A DNA stretch of 35,288 nucleotides, taken from contig CAYVMD010000020.1 in assembly GCA_964452465.1 (NCBI GenBank), positions 1 to 35,288 of the forward strand, read 5' to 3'. The position numbers and the translations under genes were made by a program. The stretch is from CAYVMD01 sp964452465 (GTDB taxonomy: Bacteria > Armatimonadota > JACIXR01). Shown piece by piece: positions 7,844-15,349 of the stretch. Every line of letters begins with the position of its first letter. Position 1 is the stretch's first letter. Below the pieces are notes generated by a model, which saw only the letters and a list, made by a program, of their open reading frames with translations, did no database searches and had not been told where the DNA came from.

Positions 7844-8713
7844 TTAATAGACCGGCTCTCCTTCTTGCTTGACATAATTATGGAATGCTTCCATCAATAA
7901 AAGGGTTATCCTCCCCGGCACCCCTTCCCCTATCTTCCTGCCGTCCACCTCTACGACGGGCACGACTTCCGCTGCCGTCCCCGTGAGGAAGCACTCATCC
8001 GCTGTGTAAACTTCATACAAGGTGAAGACCCTCTCCTCGGTGGGGAGTCCTCTTTCCCTTGCCAATTGCATAACCACCTGGCGGGTTATCCCCGGAAGGG
8101 CTCCCACATATAAGGGAGGGGTGGCGAGCACCCCGTTTTTTACGACAAAGATGTTATCCCCAGTTGCCTCCGCTACATAGCCGTCTATGGAAAGCATTAT
8201 CGCCTCGGGCACGCCCGCCCGGTTCGCCTCTATCTTCGCTAGTATGTTGTTGAGATAGTTGAGGGATTTAATGTTTGGATTCAAAGCCTGGGGAGGATTT
8301 CGGCGGGTGGAGACCGTTATTATCCTCATTCCTTCCCTGTAAACTTCCTCGGGGTAAATGGCTATCTTATCCGCGATTATAACCACCGTGGGATTGGGGC
8401 ACTTTTGGGGGTCGAGCCCAAGATCTCCTTCCCCTCGGGAGACGACTATCCTGATGTAGCCATCCCTGATGCCATTCACTCTTACCGTCTCCAGGGTAGC
8501 CTTTACCATCTCCTCCTGGCTAATGGGGATCTCCAGGGAGATGGCACGGGCGGAAGCATAAAGGCGTTCTATATGCTCCCGAAGTTTGAACACCTTCCCT
8601 TCATAGGCTCTTATCCCCTCGAAGACGCCATCGCCGTAGAGGAAGCCGTGATCGAATACCGAGACCTTAGCTTCCTCCTTGGGCACGAATTTCCCGTTCA
8701 AATATATCAGCAT
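7844..8713 (-). CDS. ilvE: Branched-chain amino acid aminotransferase
   Basis: A fold-type IV PLP enzyme that interconverts Leu, Ile and Val with their 2-oxo acids, using glutamate or 2-oxoglutarate. The 289 residues include the family opening (YLNGKFVPKEEAKVSVFDHG), the GDGVFEGIR substrate loop, the PLP lysine K149 in NPNIKSLNYL, and the cofactor-phosphate region GALPGITRQ and TGTAAEVVPV. I chose ATG at 8713 because GGAGGA lies six bases upstream. A GTG at 8719 also opens the frame but sits directly on that site. It overlaps nothing and is followed after two bases by mcsB. Other class IV members (D-amino acid transaminase, ADC lyase) are possible but fit less well. Confidence 0.93.
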   Translation of the reverse strand: MLIYLNGKFVPKEEAKVSVFDHGFLYGDGVFEGIRAYEGKVFKLREHIERLYASARAISLEIPISQEEMVKATLETVRVNGIRDGYIRIVVSRGEGDLGLDPQKCPNPTVVIIADKIAIYPEEVYREGMRIITVSTRRNPPQALNPNIKSLNYLNNILAKIEANRAGVPEAIMLSIDGYVAEATGDNIFVVKNGVLATPPLYVGALPGITRQVVMQLARERGLPTEERVFTLYEVYTADECFLTGTAAEVVPVVEVDGRKIGEGVPGRITLLLMEAFHNYVKQEGEPVY

Positions 8714-8726
8714 GGTCACTCCTCCT

Positions 8727-9251
8727 TCAGCGGGACTTCTTCTCCATTAAGGAGATTAGGTGCATTATTCCTTCCCTCAATTCTGTGTGGGTTATGCTCC
8801 CCCCTTTGAAATCCGTTTGGAGCAATTTGTTCATCTCCTGCAAGATCTCCATCCTGCTTCTCCCCTCAGCGAACCATTGTTCTATATCATGCTTCAATTT
8901 CTCCAACCTTATGCTGGGGATACGCCTCACCAATTTTTCTAACCAGTCCACAACCTCCCCATAGGCGCTCGTCCTTATATCCTGCCCCTCTTCTCCCCCC
9001 AAAGCCTCGAACATCCCCGATTCAGGACGATAGTAGACGCTCCTTTGGGAGGTAGAGCCCCCGGGGGTTTCATAGACGAGGGAGAAGACGAGGGTTAGGT
9101 CTTCTCCCTCTCCCCAGGAGTGAACCTCCCAGCGCAGGTTGCCATAGGTTACCATACCTCTAAAAAGTCCTAGTCGTTTCTCAATTTCGCTCAGGAAGGC
9201 TTTCCATTTTTCCATCGGGTGTATTTCATATTTTAGAAAGCCATCCCCCAT
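8727..9251 (-). CDS. Unknown 174-residue protein upstream of ilvE-mcsB
   Basis: I do not recognise this family. The sequence is soluble, with no signal peptide or membrane segment. The N-terminal half (about 1-95) is predicted beta-rich, with LRWEVHSWGEGEDLTLVFSL and an RSVYYRPES stretch. The C-terminal half (about 96-174) is helical and charged, ending LREGIMHLISLMEKKSR. It lacks the paired CxxC motifs of McsA, so it is not a normal McsA, though it starts the operon that ends with mcsB and could be a partner (inference). The ATG at 9251 has no Shine-Dalgarno site, and a TATATT lies only five bases upstream, so the message may be leaderless. The gap to ilvE is 13 bases from the chosen ilvE ATG. 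Confidence 0.72.
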   Translation of the reverse strand: MGDGFLKYEIHPMEKWKAFLSEIEKRLGLFRGMVTYGNLRWEVHSWGEGEDLTLVFSLVYETPGGSTSQRSVYYRPESGMFEALGGEEGQDIRTSAYGEVVDWLEKLVRRIPSIRLEKLKHDIEQWFAEGRSRMEILQEMNKLLQTDFKGGSITHTELREGIMHLISLMEKKSR

Positions 9252-9327
9252 TGGTCAATATAAAAAGGGCACAAGGGAAAAATTTTTCTCGGGGAAATTT
9301 TTGGGGAGAAATCTGGGGGAAGAAAGA

Positions 9328-9361
9328 AAGCGGGGGCAAGCCTTATAACCTGCCCCCGCTT
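9328..9361 (-). terminator. Rho-independent terminator of prepilin 2
   Basis: An 11-bp GC-rich stem (9328-9338 with 9351-9361, GCGGGGGC core) closes a 12-base loop nine bases after the prepilin 2 stop. On the minus strand it is followed by TTCTTTCTTCC, a broken T tract. Confidence 0.8.
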
Positions 9362-9370
9362 CGCTCGCCT

Positions 9371-10066
9371 TTACAACGACCTATCCCAGTAGAGGGGATC
9401 CCTCAACTGCTCGGGCGTGGAGAATTTCACATGCCCATCGTAGAAAAGGTAATTAGCTCCTCCATTATGTCTGCGAACTTCGTCACCACCTGGCCATCCA
9501 TTCACCCAAGCATCTATGGTGATCCCGATACTGGGATTGGGACCGGTAACGACGCAGGCTGAATCGGAAGCAGCGATTATCTCAGCGGGGCGTCGGAGGG
9601 CAGCCTCCGAGAAGTTGCGAGTATTCGCCTCATCAGTGGGCCAAGCGGTGAAGTACCAGTTGTAGCCGTATCCACCATTATAGCGATGCCTCTGCTCTAT
9701 AGGGACCCCTTGATCGGAAGGGAACGCTTCGCAAGCCCATGAGGAACCCATACACCACCAATCGTAGTTGCTGGAGGGGCAGCGGAGGATTTGCCAGTTC
9801 TTGATGTAGGGTTGGATAAGCACCATCCACCAGGTGCGATAGCCGGTATTAGGATCCCAGGAATACATGGGCACGATCTTCTCATCCCAATCCTGGGAAT
9901 ACATCCTCATCGCCAGCCCGATCTGCTTCAGATTACTGGCACACGAGGCTTTCCTCGCCATTTCCCTTGCCCGGCTGAATACTGGGAACAGAATTGCTGC
10001 TAATATAGCAATGATAGCTATGACCACGAGCAATTCTATCAAGGTAAACCCTTTGCTTCGTCGCAT
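9371..10066 (-). CDS. Secreted prepilin-like protein with H-x9-DG motif (copy 2)
   Basis: A 231-residue member of the same family as the prepilins at 1955-2722 and 17968-18651. The leader RRSKG precedes FTLIELL, and the helix and the SRAREMARKASC segment match copy 1 closely. The body diverges, with many Trp and Tyr residues (WWMVLIQPYIKNW, NWYFTAWP), a few cysteines, and the C-terminal RRHNGGANYLFYDGH (H-x9-DG). The ATG at 10066 follows AAAGGAGGTGA. A TATAAT-like element reads on the minus strand at 10120-10125, but no good -35 box is seen. It is monocistronic with its own terminator. Whether the three prepilins form one fibre or separate ones cannot be told. Confidence 0.9.
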   Translation of the reverse strand: MRRSKGFTLIELLVVIAIIAILAAILFPVFSRAREMARKASCASNLKQIGLAMRMYSQDWDEKIVPMYSWDPNTGYRTWWMVLIQPYIKNWQILRCPSSNYDWWCMGSSWACEAFPSDQGVPIEQRHRYNGGYGYNWYFTAWPTDEANTRNFSEAALRRPAEIIAASDSACVVTGPNPSIGITIDAWVNGWPGGDEVRRHNGGANYLFYDGHVKFSTPEQLRDPLYWDRSL

Positions 10067-10159
10067 TGTTTTCTCACCTCCTTTCCTTTTAAATTAATCT
10101 AAAGCCTTCTAACCCACTAATTATATGATACTACACCTTAAAATTTTAGCAATATTCTT

Positions 10160-10642
10160 TCAAGCAAGGGCGAATTCCCTATGTAAAGCCCTTATCGCGC
10201 GGGGGGCATCGCTATCGGTGAGGAGGACGGAGGCGGATAGACGAGAATCCGCTATTTGGAAGAAGGGGATCTCCTCCCGATTGAGGACCGATAGCATCCT
10301 CGCCATCACCTCGGGGAGAAGGGAGGGGTGGGAGAAGATAACCGAAACCAAGGAGGTGTTCTCCCTGATCTCCACGGGGACCACCCTTACCTCCACAACT
10401 TCCTCCAATTTCGCCAATTCCTCCTTATGGATGGAGAAGGCGAGGCGATCGGAAGTGGTATCGAAGAGATACACCCTCGGCTTTCCCCTTTGGGTTATGG
10501 GGATGGTCACTCCATCGAAGAGTCTCTTGACCTTCCAGAGATTCTCCCTGGTTACCGCAAAGGTGATGGTCTCCTCGCTCATAGCGGTGAGATAAGCGTT
10601 TATTCTCATCCTCCCCAGCATCTTGTAGACCTCCACCTCCAC
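10160..10642 (-). CDS. Aspartokinase regulatory part: stand-alone double ACT domain in the lysC frame
   Basis: A 160-residue protein with two ACT-like halves, matching the C-terminal regulatory part of aspartokinase. Residues about 1-75 correspond to ACT 1 (AYLTAMSEETITFAVTREN) and about 85-160 to ACT 2 (VSVIFSHPSLLPEVMARML, QIADSRLSASVLL, RAIRALHREFAL). It lies in the same reading frame as the kinase gene upstream, separated by one TAG (10679-10681) and 12 sense codons. A GTG at 10642 is 11 bases after GGGAGG, so independent translation is plausible. The size resembles the free beta subunit of Bacillus subtilis LysC, which comes from an internal start. The alternatives are a nonsense mutation, a sequencing error, or readthrough. 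The last gene of the operon. Confidence 0.8.
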   Translation of the reverse strand: MEVEVYKMLGRMRINAYLTAMSEETITFAVTRENLWKVKRLFDGVTIPITQRGKPRVYLFDTTSDRLAFSIHKEELAKLEEVVEVRVVPVEIRENTSLVSVIFSHPSLLPEVMARMLSVLNREEIPFFQIADSRLSASVLLTDSDAPRAIRALHREFALA

Positions 10643-10678
10643 ATAGGGCTTATCCTCCCTATCGACTTTTATGTGGAG

Positions 10679-11524
10679 CTAGGCAATCACTCCTAAGTTG
10701 GTTATAGCGGTTACCCGTTCCTTCTCCTGGGGGGATAATTCCTCATGAGGTATTATCAAAGAGCCGGGATGATCGTTGTGGGTGTTCCTAACTACAAGGT
10801 ATACCTTATGCTCCATAGCTATCTCCACCGCCCTGGGATGCACCACCTTCGCTCCCTGATGCGCCATTTCGCTGACCTCCTCGTAGGAGAGGCGAGGGAT
10901 AACCCTTGCCTCCCTCACCATAGATGGGTCGGCGGTCATAACCCCATCCACATCGGTATAGATCTCCACCCTCTCGGCGTTCAGCGCTGCCCCTAAAGCG
11001 GAAGCGGTGGTGTCGGAGCCCCCTCTCCCCAAGGTGGTTATGTCACCATGTACTTGGGGAGGACTAGCCTCCGTTATCCCCTGGAAGCCTGCTACCACGG
11101 GCACGTATCCTTCCTCAAGGAGGCGATGGAGATATTCCGTTTCTATGCGCAGGATGCGAGCGTTTCCATATTCCAGGGTGGTTATTATGCCCGCCTGTCC
11201 GCCGGTTAGAGCCTTCGCCTTTATCCCCAAACTCTTGAGGAGATGGGACATGACCACGGTGGAGATTATCTCCCCGCAGGCAAGCATCATGTCCTTCTCT
11301 CTCGGCTCGACCTCGACGCCCTCCGCTATGTCCTCCAAGAGGGAGAGGAGGGTATCGGTAGCGTAGGGCTGAGGCTTCCTTCCCATGGCAGAGACCACCA
11401 TAACGGGGACGAATCCCCGCTGAATAGCTTCCACTACTTTCTTTCCCGCCCGGAGGCGCCCCTCGGGCGTAGCGAGGGATGTTCCTCCGAATTTCTGCAC
11501 TATTACTCGCATTTTATCCGGCAT
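10679..11524 (-). CDS. lysC: Aspartokinase catalytic domain, ending before the ACT domains
   Basis: Phosphorylates L-aspartate with ATP, the first step to lysine, threonine, methionine and diaminopimelate. The 281 residues hold the whole amino-acid kinase domain: QKFGGTSLATP (10-20), the TTLGRGGSDTTAS substrate site, EIYTDVDGVMTADP, and KVVHPRAVE. Usual aspartokinases run to about 400 residues because two ACT domains follow. Here the frame ends at TAG (10679-10681) after ITNLGVIA, at a place where homologues often read N-(I/V)-A-K. The ACT domains continue in the same frame. The chosen ATG at 11524 overlaps the upstream ACT gene by 22 bases. ATG 11512 (MRVIVQ) is the normal family start and is equally possible. 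Confidence 0.9.
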   Translation of the reverse strand: MPDKMRVIVQKFGGTSLATPEGRLRAGKKVVEAIQRGFVPVMVVSAMGRKPQPYATDTLLSLLEDIAEGVEVEPREKDMMLACGEIISTVVMSHLLKSLGIKAKALTGGQAGIITTLEYGNARILRIETEYLHRLLEEGYVPVVAGFQGITEASPPQVHGDITTLGRGGSDTTASALGAALNAERVEIYTDVDGVMTADPSMVREARVIPRLSYEEVSEMAHQGAKVVHPRAVEIAMEHKVYLVVRNTHNDHPGSLIIPHEELSPQEKERVTAITNLGVIA

Positions 11525-11973
11525 TGGGAAAAGACCTCCCCTAATCCTTCGACCGCGTCCCGCAACCGTCCTTCGTTAATGAGGCAGGAAACGGAATTGT
11601 AGGAATCCCCTACCTGCAAAACCTCCGTCCTTTTATTCAGCATAGCCTCCAAGATCTGCACCATGATCCCGAACAAGTCGCGCATATCAGGAGCGTAGAC
11701 GGTTACGAGGGCACAACCCTTAATAAGGCGTGGATCATAGCCCATGCTTTTTAATTTATTCATCGCCCTTTCCCCATCCGCTTCGGGGAAGGCAAAGGTC
11801 AGCACATTCTCGTGGATCTTGGGGATGGAGAAGGAGATCCCTTCCTCCGCCAATGCCCCCAATATCCTGCTTACCTCCCGCCACCCCTCCAATATGTCCA
11901 CCCTTATGCAGGCATAACCCCTGTGGCATTCCACCTCACTGACAGCCCTTGCTTTCTCGAACTCCTTTGCCAT
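11503..11973 (-). CDS. Stand-alone double ACT domain protein upstream of aspartokinase
   Basis: A 156-residue protein that, like the C-terminal part of aspartokinases, holds two ACT-like repeats: the first around VSRILGALAEEGISFSI, the second around VTVYAPDMRDLFGIMVQILE. It ends in QVGDSYNSVSCLINEGR, closely like the QT.DS...ISCL motif at the end of Bacillus DapG. It has no kinase domain. ATG 11973 is chosen because AAGGTGG lies eight bases upstream. A GTG at 11985 also opens the frame. It follows nadX by 16 bases and overlaps lysC, so it is probably made with the kinase. It could bind an effector such as lysine or threonine and act as a second regulatory subunit (inference). It may be a diverged duplicate of the C-terminal ACT cistron. 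Confidence 0.8.
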   Translation of the reverse strand: MAKEFEKARAVSEVECHRGYACIRVDILEGWREVSRILGALAEEGISFSIPKIHENVLTFAFPEADGERAMNKLKSMGYDPRLIKGCALVTVYAPDMRDLFGIMVQILEAMLNKRTEVLQVGDSYNSVSCLINEGRLRDAVEGLGEVFSQCRIKCE

Positions 11974-11989
11974 CTTCGTCACCACCTTT

Positions 11990-12799
11990 TCATCCTATTT
12001 TCAAAGGAGAAGTTATCTTCTGGAGGAGAGCTATCGCCGAGAGGACCGCCAAGAAACTCGTGCGAGGGTTGGTAGGGGAAGGCAAATTATCCACCCTTAC
12101 CTCTAACCTCCCGAAATCCCCCTCCATCTCCAAGATGTGTGTGTTAACCCCCGCTTGGGGATCCGCTATGATACGCACCCAGGTCCTATCCGCCCCTACC
12201 CCCGCCAAGGATAACGCTCCCGCTACATTTACATTCTGGGGGAAAAGCCTCACCGCTTCCCGCGCCCAGCCCTCGTATATAAGCGTCGCCGAGGGTAGGA
12301 ATAGCAAATCCATCCCCTTCTCCTTTACATAAGGAGCATCCTTTAGCCCCTGGGGGGGCTTGATGGTGGTGAGCGTTACCTTCTTTATTTCCCCTACCCT
12401 CGCCGATTGCACCCCGTCCAAGCCAGCGATAGCGCCCGAGGGAATGTATATCCTACAGCCCGTTTCCTTCGCCCTCTCTATCAAATCCTCTCTGCCCACC
12501 AATCCTCCCACGCTCATGATCATTATCTCCTTCCCTTTTTCCACCACTAAGGGCAACAACTCCCCTACTGCTCCCTGGGAAGCACATTCCACCACCAGGT
12601 CCACCTCCTCCGCCATCCGTGCGGGGGGAAGGGGTTGGGGGGAAAACCTCTTAAGGGAGGCACACAGCGCCTCTATCTTTTCCCTATTTCTATCCCAAAC
12701 AGCAATTAGTTCCCCCTCCACAACACCTTCATCTATCGCCTGGCAAATCTGGCTTCCTATAGTCCCGCACCCCACTACCCCGATCCTCAATGGTCTCAT
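11990..12799 (-). CDS. nadX: L-aspartate dehydrogenase
   Basis: The enzyme interconverts L-aspartate and iminoaspartate/oxaloacetate with NAD(P)H. It can serve NAD synthesis or make aspartate. The 269 residues show a Rossmann start (IGVVGCGTIGSQI, 6-18), VECASQGAV, the YIPSGAIAGLDGV substrate loop, NVNVAGALSLAGVGADRTWV, and the C-terminal SPTNPRTSFLAVLSAI, all typical of the DUF108/NadX family. ATG at 12799 lies in a four-base ATGA overlap with the stop of the upstream phosphotransacylase gene, so the two are coupled. The neighbours (aspartokinase and two ACT proteins) point to aspartate supply for the lysine/threonine branch rather than NAD synthesis, because no nadA or nadC is seen (inference). 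Confidence 0.92.
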   Translation of the reverse strand: MRPLRIGVVGCGTIGSQICQAIDEGVVEGELIAVWDRNREKIEALCASLKRFSPQPLPPARMAEEVDLVVECASQGAVGELLPLVVEKGKEIMIMSVGGLVGREDLIERAKETGCRIYIPSGAIAGLDGVQSARVGEIKKVTLTTIKPPQGLKDAPYVKEKGMDLLFLPSATLIYEGWAREAVRLFPQNVNVAGALSLAGVGADRTWVRIIADPQAGVNTHILEMEGDFGRLEVRVDNLPSPTNPRTSFLAVLSAIALLQKITSPLKIG

Positions 12800-13473
12800 A
12801 ACCTTACCAGTTCCGCCATGTTATTACAATTCACTCCCCCCGCGTTAGCATCGTCCGTATCCAAATGCATCTGAAGGAGATATCTCTCTGAGACCCTAAC
12901 CAACACATTGGTGTAGATAACCCCCCTTTCCCCCTTTACCTTCACGCTCACCAATTCTCCATCCTTTATCCCCAGCCTCTCCGCATCCTTGGGAGGGGTA
13001 TGGATATGGCGAGCCTGGATTATTGCTGCTGGCTTATAGATGGAGCCCCTGGGACCTACTAGCGTCACCGGCGCGGCCCCCTCCAAATCGCCGGGGAATT
13101 TATAGGGAGCGTCCACCCCTATGGATATGCAATCCGTTCTGCTTATCTCCACCTGCGTTTGCTTCCTCAAAGGCCCCAATATCCTCACCCGCAACGCTCC
13201 TCGCGGTCCTACGACCAGGACCGTCTCCGCGGAAGCAAACTCCCCGGGCTGATAGAGGTCCCTCTCCTTCCTCAATTGATAACCCTCTCCGAAGAGGGCA
13301 TAGAGGTCCTCCTGGCATATATGCATATGGCGAGCGGAAACCCCAATAGGAATGAGGTTGTCTTGACGCTCCAAGACGCGTCTGCGGAGGCATTCCTCAC
13401 ATCGCTGTAAACCAGCGATCTCCTCTGCAACCTTCTCCGCTATCAACCTTGCTAACTGTTCCTCGTTTATCAT
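12796..13473 (-). CDS. pduL: PduL-type phosphate acyltransferase (phosphotransacylase)
   Basis: PduL enzymes move acyl groups between phosphate and CoA (propanoyl or acetyl) with bound zinc. The family double-barrel pattern is seen: VSARHMHI (His at about 49 and 51), IIQARHIHTPP, and LQMHLDTDDANA with a CNN after it. The protein is 225 residues from ATG 13473, which follows AAGGTGA at a good distance. GTG 13485 would add four residues. It begins with an amphipathic helix (EEQLARLIAEKVAEEIAG), similar in form to the encapsulation peptides of microcompartment enzymes, but no shell protein is in the window. It opens the aspartate operon, an unusual place for this enzyme. Confidence 0.9.
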   Translation of the reverse strand: MINEEQLARLIAEKVAEEIAGLQRCEECLRRRVLERQDNLIPIGVSARHMHICQEDLYALFGEGYQLRKERDLYQPGEFASAETVLVVGPRGALRVRILGPLRKQTQVEISRTDCISIGVDAPYKFPGDLEGAAPVTLVGPRGSIYKPAAIIQARHIHTPPKDAERLGIKDGELVSVKVKGERGVIYTNVLVRVSERYLLQMHLDTDDANAGGVNCNNMAELVRL

Positions 13474-13497
13474 CTCGCCTTTCACCTTTCCTAAAGA

Positions 13498-13526
13498 AAT
13501 TTAATAACCATCAATATTTTAGTCAA
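13498..13526 (-). promoter_or_regulatory. Promoter of the pduL-nadX-ACT-lysC-ACT operon
   Basis: On the minus strand TTGACT (13521-13526) and TAAATT (13498-13503) are separated by exactly 17 bases, a close sigma70 match. Transcription would begin near 13491, leaving a leader of about 18 bases. The promoter begins 15 bases past the corA stop, and no terminator separates them. Confidence 0.72.
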
Positions 13527-13541
13527 TCTCTATTCTCTAAA

Positions 13542-14597
13542 TCAAAGCCATCGCTTCCTCCTGAAATAGAAGTACATCCCTAAGCCAATAAGGAACATTA
13601 CGGATAATACGACGGGATACCCCCACTTCCATCCCAACTCCGGCATAAACCGGAAATTCATCCCGTAAATTCCCGCGATAAAGGAAAGGGGCATGAAGAT
13701 GGTGGCTATTATCGTCAGGACCTTCATAACCTCGTTGAGGCGATTGCTGATGCTGGAAAGGTAGATATCCAGCATACCGGAAAGCATGTCGCGTAGGGTC
13801 TCCGTCGCTTCTATGAGATTGAATATATGCTCGTGTATATCCCGGAAATAAACCCGGGGTGCCTCTCCCACCAACGAGGTCTCCCCTCTCTCCAAACGGG
13901 CGATTATCTCGCGAGATGCCCAGAGGGCTTCCCTCAAGAGAAGGAGTCTTCTCTTCAAATCCTGAATTGACCTCACAATTTTGGGCTCCGGGTTGGCTAG
14001 GGCTTTCTCCTCCAAGGGTTCTATCTCCGCCCCTATCCTATCGATCACGAGGGAACAGCCATCGATTATCAGATCCAGTAGGGAATAGAGTAGATAATCA
14101 GCCCCCGCGCTCCTCAGGACATCCTTTTCTTCTTGGAGGCGCTCCCGCAGGGGTTGGAACAGGTTGCTTTCCCTCTCCCGAAAGGAAATGAGGAGCCCTG
14201 GTAGGAGCACGAAACTAACCTGCTCGGGCACTATCCGCTCGCCTTGGAGATGAAACGCCCTCGTCACTATGAAGACATACCCTCCGAAATCCTCCATCTT
14301 GGGACGTTGATCGGTGGCTACTATGTCCTCCAGGACGAGGGGATGGAGACCGAAGCACCTACCCATTTTCTCTATCCAATCCACCTGGTGAATCCCCACT
14401 AGATCTATCCAAGTTACCCCCGGGATCCCCTTGTAATTTTCGCATTCCTCCGGCGCCTCGAGCAGTTGCTCCTGAAACCGTTCTCCCTCATAATTTATCA
14501 CCCTTATCCTCGCCTCCCCTTCCTTCTCCCCTATGTAAACCAGGCTCCCGGGCGGGAGGGCGATTTTCCTCTCCCTTTGCTTAAACCTGCGAGGCAT
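13542..14597 (-). CDS. corA: CorA-family magnesium/cobalt transporter
   Basis: CorA forms a pentameric inner-membrane Mg2+ channel gated by cytosolic Mg2+. The 351-residue protein has a long cytosolic N-terminal part, including LVLEDIVATDQRPKMEDF, typical of the family, and a coiled helix (about 185-290). It ends in two C-terminal membrane helices around the selectivity motif GMN (G312-M313-N314, in IYGMNFRFMPELGW) and a basic tail (FRRKRWL). The ATG at 14597 has no Shine-Dalgarno site, and TAAAAT lies about six bases upstream, so it may be read from a leaderless message. It is divergent from an MgtC-like gene 55 bases away. Confidence 0.95.
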   Translation of the reverse strand: MPRRFKQRERKIALPPGSLVYIGEKEGEARIRVINYEGERFQEQLLEAPEECENYKGIPGVTWIDLVGIHQVDWIEKMGRCFGLHPLVLEDIVATDQRPKMEDFGGYVFIVTRAFHLQGERIVPEQVSFVLLPGLLISFRERESNLFQPLRERLQEEKDVLRSAGADYLLYSLLDLIIDGCSLVIDRIGAEIEPLEEKALANPEPKIVRSIQDLKRRLLLLREALWASREIIARLERGETSLVGEAPRVYFRDIHEHIFNLIEATETLRDMLSGMLDIYLSSISNRLNEVMKVLTIIATIFMPLSFIAGIYGMNFRFMPELGWKWGYPVVLSVMFLIGLGMYFYFRRKRWL

Positions 14598-14652
14598 ACT
14601 TTTATTTTACTCAAATTTAAGATATAATGAAGCAGAATTCCCCTTTGAGGTG

Positions 14653-15312
14653 ATGAATTTGGCTTTTTCCTTAGATGAAGTTAGCTTGAGGCTTATCTTG
14701 TCCCTCCTCCTCGCCGGGGCGATCGGCTGGCAGAGGGAGAGGGCACAGAGACCAGCAGGATTGCGCACTCATATCCTGGTAGGCATGGGAGCCACCCTCC
14801 TCACCCTAACCTCCATCTCCGTGAAGGGGGCGGATCCCATGCGGTTAGCTGCGGGAATAGTGACGGGAGTAGGCTTCATAGGGGCGGGCACCATAATGAG
14901 GTCGACACCTACGGAGGTGAGGGGATTGACGACCGCAGCGAGCATATGGATGGTGGCGGGGGTTGGGATAGCGGTGGGAGCGGGGTTTTACTGGGGAGCG
15001 GTCTTAACCACCATCCTCGCCTTTTTGACCCTTACCCTCCTAAAAGGGGTGGAGAGGAGGTATACTCGCAGAGGTAGGGAGAAAGTAATAACGGTGGAGG
15101 GGATGAATCGCCCTGGTCTATTGGGCGAGGTAGGAACGCTTTTGGGCAAATATGGGATAGATATAAAGGACATAGAGTTGCGGGTGGAGGAGACCTCCGC
15201 TACGATGCACTTGAGGGTGGAAATCCCTTCTTCTTGCAACCTGCAAGAGGTGATAGAGGGATTGCAGAGGTTGGGAGGGGTAGCGGTAGTGGAGTTGGGA
15301 AGGGAGGAATGA
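14653..15312 (+). CDS. MgtC/SapB family membrane protein with C-terminal ACT-like domain
   Basis: The first about 130 residues contain several membrane helices with the family signature GWQRERAQRPAGLRTHILVG near the start, and FIGAGTIMR. The last about 85 residues are soluble and ACT-like (VEGMNRPGLLGEVGTLLGKY, then IKDIELRVEET). MgtC proteins help growth at low Mg2+ and modulate ATP synthase or other membrane processes. True Mg2+ transport is disputed. A TATAAT lies at 14623-14628. The start is unclear: GTG 14650 and ATG 14653 sit right against the GAGG site, while TTG 14659 is better spaced (eight bases). It is divergent from corA, consistent with a shared role in Mg2+ balance. Confidence 0.9.
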   Translation: MNLAFSLDEVSLRLILSLLLAGAIGWQRERAQRPAGLRTHILVGMGATLLTLTSISVKGADPMRLAAGIVTGVGFIGAGTIMRSTPTEVRGLTTAASIWMVAGVGIAVGAGFYWGAVLTTILAFLTLTLLKGVERRYTRRGREKVITVEGMNRPGLLGEVGTLLGKYGIDIKDIELRVEETSATMHLRVEIPSSCNLQEVIEGLQRLGGVAVVELGREE

Positions 15313-15314
15313 TC

Positions 15315-15349
15315 GGGGGCGAGGCGGACGCCTCGCCCCCCTTGTTTTT
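15315..15349 (+). terminator. Rho-independent terminator of the mgtC-like gene
   Basis: A 12-bp GC-rich perfect stem (15315-15326 with 15329-15340) begins two bases after the stop and is followed on the plus strand by CTTGTTTTT. It reaches the 3' end of the opposing ADP-ribosylglycohydrolase gene; no T tract follows on that strand. Confidence 0.85.
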
